A DNA stretch of 15,419 bases from Candidatus Pacearchaeota archaeon (GTDB taxonomy: Archaea; Nanobdellota; Nanobdellia; Pacearchaeales; GW2011-AR1). The notes under the pieces are model-generated. The model had not been told where the DNA came from. It was given only the letters and a program-made list of their open reading frames with translations, and made no database searches. Position numbers and translations under genes: made by a program. Within the stretch, counting starts at the first letter, position 1, and every line of letters begins with the position of its first letter. Location of the stretch: contig JAFCEV010000015.1 in NCBI GenBank assembly GCA_017608985.1, positions 1 through 15,419 of the forward strand, written 5' to 3'. Below are positions 1-6,375 of the stretch, piece after piece.

Positions 1-88
1 TTCCTGGATGAGAACGGGTTAATATTATAACTGCGATGAGTATTACAATTCCAATAACTGCAAGAGTTATCCAGCTTTTCTTTTTCAT
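1..88 (-). CDS. Membrane-anchored protein, N-terminal fragment (cut by window edge)
   Basis: Only the first 29 codons are in the window. They start at an ATG whose complement is at 86-88 and run off the left edge. The peptide begins MKKKSW, followed by one strongly hydrophobic stretch of about 20 residues ending near LTRSHPG. This is the pattern of a signal anchor or uncleaved signal peptide with a positively charged cytoplasmic end. An AT-rich, TATA-like stretch (about 97-110) lies upstream in the 53-base gap to the thioredoxin-DsbD gene on the same strand, so it may have its own promoter. The neighbour suggests an extracytoplasmic thiol-redox protein, but nothing in the visible part proves it. 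Confidence 0.55.
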   Translation of the reverse strand, partial: MKKKSWITLAVIGIVILIAVIILTRSHPG

Positions 89-141
89 ATTTATTATTAT
101 AAAATTCTTTTTTTAAATGTTTTAAAAAAATTCAATGAATG

Positions 142-1782
142 TTATCCAAAACCTATTCCAATTAAACCAGGATTAATTAATAAAATAATTCCAAGCAGAA
201 TCATAATTAATCCGCCAATGAATTTTATTATTTGCATTTGTCTTTTAGATATTTGTTTTGTTTTGAATGTATATCCAAAAATTGTAATTATAACGATTAA
301 AGGAATCACATAAATTAAATTGTAAAAAAGCAAATAACTATAATAAGATAAACTGCTGGCTAAAACTTTTCCAGTTAGTATTCCTGTATAAATAATTGGG
401 AAACCAGCAGTGCAAGGTAATTCTACTAATGATGCAAATGTTGCTAAACCTATTGATGCTAAAATTAAGGCAGGCATAGAACCATTAGTAATTATTTCCT
501 TCATATTTTCAATTTTTCTTACTAAGGGGGCTTTGTGTTTTTCCTGAATCATTAAAGTTACTCCTTTTCTAAACGCAATAAGTTCTTTGCAATTTATAAT
601 TCCTGCAATTAAAGCGATACAAGCAATAGTTATCCTTAGAGGAGTTATAAATCCAATATATTTGAAAATATTAAGCCAGGCAGCCATAAATAAAAAATAA
701 ATAATAAACACCATAATTACAAAAGTGTAACCAATAGCATAAATCTTTTTTCTTGAGTGTGAAGCAGAGACTAAAAGTCCTAAAAGAAAAGTTAAAACAA
801 ATAAATTGCATGGATTAAATCCATCAATTAATGCAATAAAAAAAGTAAAAATAGGTAAAGGTAAATTATAACCAATACTCTTTAAAAAGTCTGGAGAGAT
901 ATTTTTTGCTAAAATAAAAAATCCTATTAACGCTAATACAGCTATTCCTATTATTAAAAATCTTTTTTGTTTTAAAGTGAAATGGGGAATACAGCAAACT
1001 TTTTTCTTTACAAAGAAATTGTAAGTTAAAAATAAAATAATGAAAAAGATTAAAATGCCAATTATTAAGTATCCTACTTTAAATTTTTGTAGATGGTTTA
1101 TGTCTTCGTTGTTTGATATTTCTCCATCCCATTGAAAAATCCACCCATTTAATTGAACAGCGTGTTTGAATTCTACTTTTGCTTTTGAAATTTCAGCTAA
1201 TTGTGGAGTCGCTTTTTTAAACTCTTTTTTTGATAAAGAAGGTTCTTGATTTAATACTTTTTTTAATTCTTGGTTGTCTCCGCCACCTTCCTGAGAAATT
1301 AAAATGCTGTTAGCTACCCATATTTTTGGTTTTCCTTTTAGAGAAGTAATATCTAAATCTTCAAATTTTATAGAACTTCCATTTGGTAAAGGACATTTAT
1401 TAGAATCTAATTTTTTTATTGTGTTTTTTGAATCTAAAACATCAAATCTTCCTAATCCATATTGGTTTTTATTAAAAATTATAAGTGGGACTCCAGCTCT
1501 TGTATTTGGAATGTAATTTTGAAAATATTGGTTGGCAATTTCTATGTTGTCTTCACGTTGATGATAAATTTCATATTCTATAATTATTAAATTAGGATTT
1601 TCATTAACATATTCAAGAAGTAGAGCAGGGTCTGTTACAGCACAATTTGGGCAGCCAATACCTGTAATATAAACAGCACATATTTTCTCTTGATTATTAT
1701 TGGCTGATATTTTAGGAATATTTAATAAGAATAAAATTATTAAAATTATTAATATTGCTTTTATTCCTATTTTGTTTTTCAT
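142..1782 (-). CDS. Thioredoxin-like domain fused to a DsbD/CcdA-type membrane domain
   Basis: Residues 7-27 form a signal peptide or anchor. Residues 33-130 form a thioredoxin-like domain with the motif C44-P-N-C47 and a probable cis-proline in GVP (P99). A spacer of about 100 residues and a membrane helix at 236-258 follow, then a basic loop with vicinal cysteines C263-C264, a helix at 275-293, and a DsbD/CcdA-like core with NPC (C325) and LPC (C457). In the DsbD/CcdA family two membrane cysteines carry electrons across the membrane to outside thiol partners. Here the partner appears to be fused at the N-terminus, so I infer that this single 546-residue protein moves reducing (or oxidising) equivalents to the outer face. 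A TATA-like element (1806-1813) lies about 28 bases before the ATG, suggesting leaderless expression. The divergent gene encodes a possible redox-sensing regulator. Family assignment is firm; direction of electron flow is unknown. Confidence 0.85.
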   Translation of the reverse strand: MKNKIGIKAILIILIILFLLNIPKISANNNQEKICAVYITGIGCPNCAVTDPALLLEYVNENPNLIIIEYEIYHQREDNIEIANQYFQNYIPNTRAGVPLIIFNKNQYGLGRFDVLDSKNTIKKLDSNKCPLPNGSSIKFEDLDITSLKGKPKIWVANSILISQEGGGDNQELKKVLNQEPSLSKKEFKKATPQLAEISKAKVEFKHAVQLNGWIFQWDGEISNNEDINHLQKFKVGYLIIGILIFFIILFLTYNFFVKKKVCCIPHFTLKQKRFLIIGIAVLALIGFFILAKNISPDFLKSIGYNLPLPIFTFFIALIDGFNPCNLFVLTFLLGLLVSASHSRKKIYAIGYTFVIMVFIIYFLFMAAWLNIFKYIGFITPLRITIACIALIAGIINCKELIAFRKGVTLMIQEKHKAPLVRKIENMKEIITNGSMPALILASIGLATFASLVELPCTAGFPIIYTGILTGKVLASSLSYYSYLLFYNLIYVIPLIVIITIFGYTFKTKQISKRQMQIIKFIGGLIMILLGIILLINPGLIGIGFG

Positions 1783-1822
1783 TTAAACGTTAAATTTTTA
1801 AATAATCTTTATATTAATATTA

Positions 1823-1861
1823 TTGAAACCATATTTAAATATTTGTTTCAATAAATGAAAC
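1823..1861. promoter_or_regulatory. Palindromic operator/promoter between redox gene and regulator
   Basis: TTGAAAC at 1823-1829 is mirrored by GTTTCAA at 1845-1851. The centre (1831-1842) is itself a palindrome, ATATTTAAATAT, which reads as an archaeal TATA box. A third half-site, ATGAAAC, lies at 1855-1861. The TATA-like core is about 50 bases before the regulator's ATG, so a repressor bound here would block its promoter. I infer autoregulation by the winged-helix protein encoded at 1887-2366, possibly with control of the divergent gene as well. Confidence 0.6.
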
Positions 1862-1886
1862 ATGATTTTTTGATAAATTGGAAGAA

Positions 1887-2366
1887 ATGTTAAAGAAAAA
1901 AAGAAGAGGATTGTTGATTGTTTTTATGATTGTAGCAGGATTTGTATTAATAATTTCACTTGCTTCACTTTATACTCAAAGAGTTGTTGCTTGTGGGGAA
2001 GCCCAAACATGCACAATTCCTTTGCCTTTTTTAATTCCTATAATTGCTTCTGTTAGTTTGTTTGTTGGTTCTTTAATGAGTTATTTTATGGTTGGAAGAC
2101 TTTCAGAAAAAGATAAGAGTATAAGAGATTGTTCCGGATTTATTGAAAAACTTTTTAATTCTGAAGAATATAAAATTTTAAAGTTAATTTCAAAAAACAA
2201 TGAAGTTAGTCAGGCAAAACTTGTGCAAGAAACAAAATTACCAAGATTAAAGGTTTTTAGAATAATAGAAAAATTAAAAGAGCAGGGAATAATTGAAAAG
2301 GAAAAAAAGAACGGAAAATTAAGAATTATAAAAATGGATGAAGAATTGAAATATTTGTTTAAATAA
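1887..2366 (+). CDS. Membrane-anchored winged-helix transcriptional regulator
   Basis: Numbered from the ATG at 1887, the 159-residue protein starts with MLKKKRRG, then has a membrane helix at about 9-28, a short outside loop, a second helix at about 45-67, and a C-terminal winged helix-turn-helix at about 92-159 of the archaeal MarR/ArsR-like type. The recognition region is PRLKVFRIIEKLKEQGII, followed by a charged wing. Positive charges put both termini in the cytoplasm and the loop outside. The loop holds two cysteines, C36 and C42. Next to a thioredoxin-DsbD gene this suggests a redox sensor, which is inference. A TTG at 1878 would add three residues; I prefer the ATG because a GGAAG precedes it closely. 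Membrane-bound wHTH regulators are common in archaea. Confidence 0.8.
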   Translation: MLKKKRRGLLIVFMIVAGFVLIISLASLYTQRVVACGEAQTCTIPLPFLIPIIASVSLFVGSLMSYFMVGRLSEKDKSIRDCSGFIEKLFNSEEYKILKLISKNNEVSQAKLVQETKLPRLKVFRIIEKLKEQGIIEKEKKNGKLRIIKMDEELKYLFK

Positions 2367-2374
2367 TATTTTTT

Positions 2375-2557
2375 TTAAATCTTTTTAAAATTAATTTCGT
2401 TTTCTATTTTTTTAATTATCTTTCTAAATAATTTTTCAAATTTTTTGTCGTATTCAATGATTGGAGTTAAGTTGACTAGTGCTTCTACAAATTTTCTGTC
2501 ATAAGGAATCTTTCCTAACAAAGAAATTTTATTGTTTTTTATGAATTCTTCTATTTT
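2375..2557 (-). pseudogene. Detached C-terminal remnant of the downstream MinD-type ATPase gene
   Basis: The frame continues past the TAA at 2558-2560 in the same register as the ATPase gene. It first re-encodes the 35 residues from KIEEFIKNNK to NLTPIIE (the duplicated block), and then a unique tail of 25 residues starting YDKKFEKLF and ending NFKKI before a TAA at 2375-2377. That tail is the natural C-terminal helix, as shown by the sister ATPase gene, which ends with a similar lysine-rich helix. Without the duplication the protein would be 293 residues. It is translated only if the stop is read through or if the duplication is an assembly error. Confidence 0.75.
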
Positions 2558-2667
2558 TTATTCAATGATTGGAGTTAAGTTGACTAGTGCTTCTACAAAT
2601 TTTCTGTCATAAGGAATCTTTCCTAACAAAGAAATTTTATTGTTTTTTATGAATTCTTCTATTTTTT
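2451..2667. repeat. Perfect 108-bp tandem duplication inside the ATPase gene
   Basis: The block 2451-2559 recurs at 2559-2667 with no mismatch I can find (109 matching bases at a period of 108). The period is 36 codons, so the frame is kept, but the junction changes TAC (tyrosine) into TAA. The left copy is flanked by G at 2450 where the right copy has T at 2558. The right copy ends in a T7 run at 2662-2668. Perfect identity means a very recent event, variation within the sampled population, or an assembly error. Confidence 0.95.
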
Positions 2668-3364
2668 TACTGAAATCCTTATTCAAATCATATTTATTTA
2701 TTATAATTCCGTAGGGAATTCTGAAATGCTCTACAATTTGCAGAACTCTTTTTAAATCACTCAATGCAGCAGGAGTTGGTTCAGTAATCGCAATTACATA
2801 ATCAGAACCTTGAACAGACGCAATAACAGGACAACCTATTCCTGCAGCAGAATCTATAATCATCAAATCCACATTTTTTTTGTCTGCTAATTTTTTGACT
2901 TCATCCACAACTTTTCCACTTCCACTTTCCCCCATTTTTAATTGTCCAGAAACAAGATGAAATCCATAATTTGTTTTTGCTTCTCCGACTGTTGCATTTT
3001 TCACTTTTTTTAATATTATTCCCTGCGGACATAAAAGTTGGCAAGCTCCGCAACCTTCACATAGAAATTTATTTATCTCAGGAAGATTCTTTTTTTTATT
3101 CCAAGAAATAGCAGAAAAAGTGCATACATCAAGAATATTCTTGCAGTTCCTTGCTTTTTCATTCACAAAAGCTTTTTCATTAGTGGATATTTCTCTTTGG
3201 TTTTCGAGATTCTTCACTCCAAGAACTAATGCTAAATTAGATGCATCAACATCACAATCAACAGCTACTATTTTTGTTTTTTTAGATAATAAAACAGCCA
3301 GAGAAGCAGTTATAGAACTTTTCCCAACCCCTCCCTTTCCTGATACAATTGTTATAGCTTTCAT
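2558..3364 (-). CDS. MinD-superfamily ATPase with inserted ferredoxin module (C-terminus truncated)
   Basis: This is a P-loop ATPase of the MinD/Mrp type with a ferredoxin insertion (COG1149-like). The deviant Walker A is SGKGGVGKS at 8-16, DCDVD is at 36-40, and the ATPase motif DSAAG is at about 171-175. The insertion has one complete 4Fe-4S motif (C102, C105, C108, C112). The other module is degenerate: only C74 and C81 remain, where the family usually has four cysteines. The start codon overlaps the sister ATPase's stop by ATGA (3361-3364), indicating translational coupling. In sulfate reducers such pairs sit with orange protein, matching the NifX-like gene upstream here. The tandem duplication adds an in-frame stop, leaving 268 of an expected 293 residues. 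The fold core is complete, so activity may be retained. Confidence 0.88.
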   Translation of the reverse strand: MKAITIVSGKGGVGKSSITASLAVLLSKKTKIVAVDCDVDASNLALVLGVKNLENQREISTNEKAFVNEKARNCKNILDVCTFSAISWNKKKNLPEINKFLCEGCGACQLLCPQGIILKKVKNATVGEAKTNYGFHLVSGQLKMGESGSGKVVDEVKKLADKKNVDLMIIDSAAGIGCPVIASVQGSDYVIAITEPTPAALSDLKRVLQIVEHFRIPYGIIINKYDLNKDFSKKIEEFIKNNKISLLGKIPYDRKFVEALVNLTPIIE

Positions 3365-4191
3365 TTTAGGTTTTTTACAATTTCTTTAATAGATTTATGT
3401 TTAATTGGTTCTCCTTTTGAGTAAGCTTTTTGAATTTTTTTATCATATGGAATTTCAGCAATAATTTTTGAATTAAATTTTTTAGATGTTTGGATTATTT
3501 TATTTTTATTGGAAATGTCGCTTCTGTTCAAAACTATTTTTGATTTTACACCTAATTTTTTCATTAATTTTAAGATGAGTATTAAATCGTGATTACCAAG
3601 AGGAGTTGGTTCAGTTATTGCTATTCCCAGTTCACTATTCATTAACGCAGCAATAACAGGGCAATGAGTTCCAGCAGCAGTATCTATTATCATGTAATCA
3701 TAATCCTCTTTTCTTTGTTTTATATATTTTTTTACATCATTTACTATCAAACTTGACTCTTCTATTCCTGGTTTCATTTTTCCTGATATTAATGTGATAT
3801 TTTCTTTTTTACCAATAAAAATTTCTCCTATTTTTTGTTTTTCTTCACTTATTGCTCCAACAGGACAGGCAATTTTGCAAGCCCGGCATCCTGTGCATTG
3901 TTCTGGAATAAGAACAGGAAATTCTCCTTTAACATGAACAATTGCTTTTTCTTTACATATCTGACTACATTTTCCGCATTTTATACATTTTTTCTTATCA
4001 ATTTTTGGAATCATGGTTTCCACATCTTTTACTTTTTTGAGATTTATTGAGAGGATTATATTGTCATTTGGACAATCTACGTCTGCATCAACAAGCAGAA
4101 CCTTATTCTTTTTTGATAATTCCATTGCCAGAGCAGTGGCTATTGTGGATTTTCCAGTTCCACCTTTTCCGCCAGTTACTGCTATTTTCAT
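3361..4191 (-). CDS. MinD-superfamily ATPase with two ferredoxin clusters
   Basis: The 276-residue protein has the deviant Walker A GGKGGTGKS at 7-15, DADVD at 35-39, and the ATPase motif DTAAGTHCP at 170-178. A complete two-cluster ferredoxin insertion lies between them: C69, C72, C75, C79 and C99, C102, C105, C109. The family (COG1149) couples ATP-driven conformational change to Fe-S cluster or electron handling. Members usually occur in pairs, as here, probably forming a heterodimer with the next gene. Its ATG overlaps the stop of the uracil-DNA glycosylase gene (ATGA, 4188-4191). Unlike its partner it keeps all eight cysteine ligands and an intact C-terminal helix. The exact substrate is unknown; association with a NifX/orange-protein-like gene suggests metal-cluster assembly or delivery. 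Confidence 0.9.
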   Translation of the reverse strand: MKIAVTGGKGGTGKSTIATALAMELSKKNKVLLVDADVDCPNDNIILSINLKKVKDVETMIPKIDKKKCIKCGKCSQICKEKAIVHVKGEFPVLIPEQCTGCRACKIACPVGAISEEKQKIGEIFIGKKENITLISGKMKPGIEESSLIVNDVKKYIKQRKEDYDYMIIDTAAGTHCPVIAALMNSELGIAITEPTPLGNHDLILILKLMKKLGVKSKIVLNRSDISNKNKIIQTSKKFNSKIIAEIPYDKKIQKAYSKGEPIKHKSIKEIVKNLK

Positions 4192-4751
4192 TTTATTTTC
4201 TCAAAATCTTTTTTAAGAATTTCCAACATATTGGAATTATAAGTTGCGACAGCTGGGTGATATATGGGGATTATTTTTATTAGACCAGAAAGGCTACTGA
4301 CAGAAAAAACTTTTCCATGAATTTTGCTTATGCCTTGAATTTTATCTTTTAAGCCAAATTTTTTTAATATGTAATCAGTTGCGAAATTTCCTAAGCAGCA
4401 TATAACTTTTGGTTTTATAATATCTATTTGTTTATTTAAGTAAGAAGAGCAAATTTTTATTTCTTCTTGAGTTGGATTGCGATTATTTGGTGGGCGACAT
4501 TTAAGAATATTAGTTATATAAATTTTTTCTCTTTTTAGATTAATAGAATTTAGAAGTTCATCAAAAATTTTTCCTGCCTGCCCAACAAAAGGCTTTCCTT
4601 GCTTATCTTCATTAAATCCTGGCGCTTCACCAATGAACATTATGTGAGCATCTAGAGAACCTTCTCCGATTACAGGATTTGTTCTTGTCTTGTGCAAATC
4701 ACATCTTTTGCAATTTAAGATTTGTTCTTTAAGTAATTGAAGTTCTTTCAT
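4188..4751 (-). CDS. Uracil-DNA glycosylase, family 4 (Fe-S)
   Basis: Numbered from the ATG at 4751, the 187-residue protein has the family 4 signatures. These are four Fe-S cysteines (C14 and C17 in NCKRC, C85, C101), motif A GEAPGFNED at 41-49, the asparagine-containing TNILKCRPP at about 80-88, and the C-terminal motif YHPAVATYN with H165. The enzyme removes uracil from DNA that arises by cytosine deamination. The frame is open back to 4778, but that longer start lies inside the preceding gene. The ATG at 4751 follows that gene's stop by five bases and has a GGAG about ten bases before it. Its stop overlaps the next gene's start. A repair enzyme inside a MinD-ferredoxin operon is unexpected; the shared theme is Fe-S clusters. 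Confidence 0.92.
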   Translation of the reverse strand: MKELQLLKEQILNCKRCDLHKTRTNPVIGEGSLDAHIMFIGEAPGFNEDKQGKPFVGQAGKIFDELLNSINLKREKIYITNILKCRPPNNRNPTQEEIKICSSYLNKQIDIIKPKVICCLGNFATDYILKKFGLKDKIQGISKIHGKVFSVSSLSGLIKIIPIYHPAVATYNSNMLEILKKDFEKIK

Positions 4752-4756
4752 TTTAT

Positions 4757-4954
4757 TTATACTCCACAACGAGGACAAAAATTTCTTCTTGGAGTTCCTT
4801 TAATATTTTTTTGGTAAAGTTCTGCATGTTCTTTACTACAAAAAGGTTTTTTTACCTTATCTTTAAACTCAGGGACTTTTACTTTTTCAAATACTTCCTT
4901 GCCTTTTTCAATTTTACTTCCACAATATTGACATTTCTTTTTGAATAAAGTCAT
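4757..4954 (-). CDS. Small zinc-finger protein (TRASH/MYM-like)
   Basis: The 65-residue protein has C8-x2-C11, then FCSKEHAELYQ with C39 and H43, the pattern of TRASH or MYM-type treble-clef zinc fingers. It ends with a second pair, C60-P-R-C63. The middle is lysine-rich. TRASH-like domains are linked to metal binding and sensing in archaea, and this one lies 24 bases downstream of the NifX-like gene and 5 bases upstream of the glycosylase start, inside the same operon. I infer a metal chaperone, metal sensor or nucleic-acid-binding accessory. No Shine-Dalgarno sequence is obvious, so it may be read by coupling. The function is not proven. Confidence 0.75.
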   Translation of the reverse strand: MTLFKKKCQYCGSKIEKGKEVFEKVKVPEFKDKVKKPFCSKEHAELYQKNIKGTPRRNFCPRCGV

Positions 4955-4978
4955 TTTCTTTAAAATATTTCACATTGT

Positions 4979-5350
4979 TTATTTCAAACCTACATGCTGC
5001 GGACCTGTTGCATTTGTTATTTCTTTTAATTTTCCGTCGATGAAATCTTGCACAGCATCTTTGACTTTTCCTTGTCCTTGATAAGTCTTAATTCCAAATT
5101 GACTGAATACTGAAGAAGCTCTTGGACCTAAATTTGTAGTAATTACTGCATCTGGTTTTTCATTTGCAACAATTTCTGCTGCTGTAATTCCAGCTCCGCC
5201 TGCTTGTTCTTTTGCAGTATTTTCAATTGCTTTAAAATTTTTTATTTTCTTATTTTCAATTTCTACAATTAAAAAATAAGCGCATCTTCCAAATCTTGGG
5301 TCTATTTCACTTTCTAAAGTTTTTCCTGTTGAACTTATTGCTATTTTCAT
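4979..5350 (-). CDS. NifX/NifB-like (orange protein-type) metal-cluster-binding protein
   Basis: This is a 123-residue single-domain protein of the dinitrogenase iron-molybdenum cofactor biosynthesis family (PF02579). Visible hallmarks are MKIAIS at the start, the segment DPRFGRCAYF (about 17-26), GGAGI near 51-55, the strand PDAVITTNLGPRA (about 65-77) and AVQDF near the end. Relatives include NifX and the orange protein of sulfate reducers, which binds a Mo-Cu sulfide cluster and works with MinD-type ATPases. The operon here carries two such ATPases, so the orange-protein-like role is the better analogy; no nitrogenase gene is in the window. A strong ribosome binding site fixes the start. 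It lies 23 bases after the DUF134 gene. Confidence 0.9.
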   Translation of the reverse strand: MKIAISSTGKTLESEIDPRFGRCAYFLIVEIENKKIKNFKAIENTAKEQAGGAGITAAEIVANEKPDAVITTNLGPRASSVFSQFGIKTYQGQGKVKDAVQDFIDGKLKEITNATGPQHVGLK

Positions 5351-5355
5351 TTTTT

Positions 5356-5363
5356 AACCTCCT
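5356..5363 (-). promoter_or_regulatory. Strong Shine-Dalgarno site of the NifX-like gene
   Basis: The minus strand reads AGGAGGTT five bases before the ATG at 5350. This nearly full anti-16S match stands out in a window where many genes look leaderless, and suggests high translation of the NifX-like protein relative to its operon partners. Confidence 0.75.
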
Positions 5364-5373
5364 GTAATTTAAT

Positions 5374-5871
5374 TTATCCTCTTGTCATTTTTGTGCCACA
5401 TTTAGGACACTTCATTTGATAACAAGGTTGTCCCAATGCATGCGATTTTCTATATCCGCATTTTGGACAAACACACTCGCCACCTGGACCTGCTGCAGCA
5501 GGGCCACCCATTCTTCCTCTTCCACCAGCTCTACCCATACCCCTTCCAGCTCCAAGCCCTAAACCTCTTGCTCTTGGTTGCACCATTTCATATTCACCTC
5601 CTTTTACTCTTATTGCTTGACCATTAATTAAAGCATCTGCTATTTTTTTTCTCGCAGATTTTAATATCCTAGATAATGTTGGCTGACTTATTTTCATTTT
5701 CTTAGCAACTTTGCTCTGTCCAACATTTTCATAATCAATTAATCTTATTGCTTCTAATTCATCCCTTGTTAAAACACTTTCTTGCAAATTTTTTAATAAT
5801 ACTCCAGCTGGTTTAAAGTAAGTTACATCTGGTTGAAAAGATATTCTTCTGATTCTTCTTGGTCTTGGCAT
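5374..5871 (-). CDS. DUF134/UPF0251 DNA-binding protein with C-terminal zinc ribbon
   Basis: The first 98 residues match the UPF0251 (DUF134) family: MPRPRRIRRI, PDVTYFKPAG, and a sigma-factor-like helix-turn-helix at about 42-82 with GQSKVAKKMKISQPTLSRI. A glycine/arginine-rich linker follows (about 99-131), then a zinc ribbon with C135-x2-C138 and C155-x2-C158 plus C133, H144 and C150. Proteins of this family commonly sit beside NifX-like and MinD-ferredoxin genes, as here, and are predicted regulators. It starts one base after the stop of the DUF5320 gene. I infer that it binds the TGAATA palindromes at the operon promoter, possibly in response to a metal or redox cue through the ribbon. 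That role is inference. Confidence 0.88.
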   Translation of the reverse strand: MPRPRRIRRISFQPDVTYFKPAGVLLKNLQESVLTRDELEAIRLIDYENVGQSKVAKKMKISQPTLSRILKSARKKIADALINGQAIRVKGGEYEMVQPRARGLGLGAGRGMGRAGGRGRMGGPAAAGPGGECVCPKCGYRKSHALGQPCYQMKCPKCGTKMTRG

Positions 5872-5872
5872 T

Positions 5873-6043
5873 TTATTCCCTATTTATTCTTCTTCTGAAT
5901 CCTCTACCAAAACCCCTTCCAAGTCTTCTTCCAAAGAAGAATCTTTTGGTTATTTCTCTGGGTTCTGCTCCTTCGCAATTTCCCATTTGTCTTCCTGTTC
6001 TTGGGCCTTTTCCTTCAGGTCCTGTTCCATCTCTGTTCGGCAT
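5873..6043 (-). CDS. DUF5320-type small protein
   Basis: This 56-residue gene begins MPNRDGTGPEGKGPRTGR followed by GNCEGAE. That is the signature start of DUF5320 proteins (DGTGPxGxGPxTGR..GxC), which usually neighbour NifX-like and DUF134 genes. The C-terminal half is rich in arginine, glycine and phenylalanine (RRLGRGFGRGFRRR), suggesting an RNA, DNA or polyphosphate-like polyanion contact. An AGGAGAT ribosome binding site lies at the right distance before the ATG. The stop (5873-5875) is one base from the next start, so the two genes are almost certainly co-translated. It is the first gene of the operon. Molecular function is unknown; one cysteine (C23) is conserved in the signature. Confidence 0.85.
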   Translation of the reverse strand: MPNRDGTGPEGKGPRTGRQMGNCEGAEPREITKRFFFGRRLGRGFGRGFRRRINRE

Positions 6044-6078
6044 TTCAATCTCCTTGCCTTTTTAGGCATTATTTAGTT

Positions 6079-6131
6079 ATGAATACATATTCATTAAACT
6101 ATTTAAATGTTTCGTTTTGAATATTTATTCA
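6079..6131. promoter_or_regulatory. Operon promoter flanked by two TGAATA-N2-TATTCA palindromes
   Basis: Site A (6079-6094) reads ATGAATA-CA-TATTCAT. Site B (6118-6131) reads TGAATA-TT-TATTCA. Their centres are 38 bases apart, and between them lies a TATA box (ATTTAAATAG on the minus strand, around 6100-6108). The predicted transcription start falls near 6080, on site A. Two near-identical palindromes around a TATA box indicate operators for a dimeric regulator. The DUF134 protein encoded second in the operon is the natural candidate. Confidence 0.7.
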
Positions 6132-6145
6132 GAATTATCTTTTAA

Positions 6146-6375
6146 TTAATAATTGTGCTCCCCGCCCAATTCATGACTGGATATTTTCAGCTTATCAACT
6201 AATACAAAATCTGCTTTAGCTTTTTTAACTATATCTTCAAGACCCTTTACTGTTAAATCTAAATTCTTCTGAAGGACCTCTTCTTCTGACAAGCAGATAT
6301 ATTTATCAGAATATCCCCCAAAAAATATATTGTTAGTTCTTCCAAATTTGAAATTGAGTCCATAAGGAACAACAT
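6146..6375 (-). pseudogene. Frame-broken small gene, product unrecognised
   Basis: A coherent protein-like frame runs from about 6382 to the TAA at 6146-6148. It includes VVPYGLNFKFGRTNNIFFGG, CLSEEEVLQKNLDL and KISSHELGGEHNY. It has no in-frame ATG or GTG, and a TAA (6383-6385) closes it just upstream. An ATG at 6375 with a TATA-like TTATAAAA about 22 bases before it sits in the neighbouring frame, so one missing base right after the start codon would explain everything. The product would have been about 78 residues, soluble, and is not recognised. The stretch 6061-6431 otherwise holds only the operon promoter and this remnant. Confidence 0.5.

Noticed and set aside
2451..2667. CRISPR or mobile-element repeat
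   Set aside because: There are only two copies, directly adjacent and inside one reading frame, with no spacers and no transposase. It is a tandem duplication.
3120..4283. Several open frames on the plus strand opposite the ATPase genes (for example 3120-3389 and 4013-4216)
   Set aside because: They mirror the minus-strand coding frames, have no family resemblance and no promoters. The minus-strand products have clear motifs.
4979..5350. Nitrogenase cofactor assembly gene
   Set aside because: The NifX-like fold is shared by many proteins outside nitrogen fixation. No nif structural gene is present, and the MinD-type partners point to the orange-protein type.
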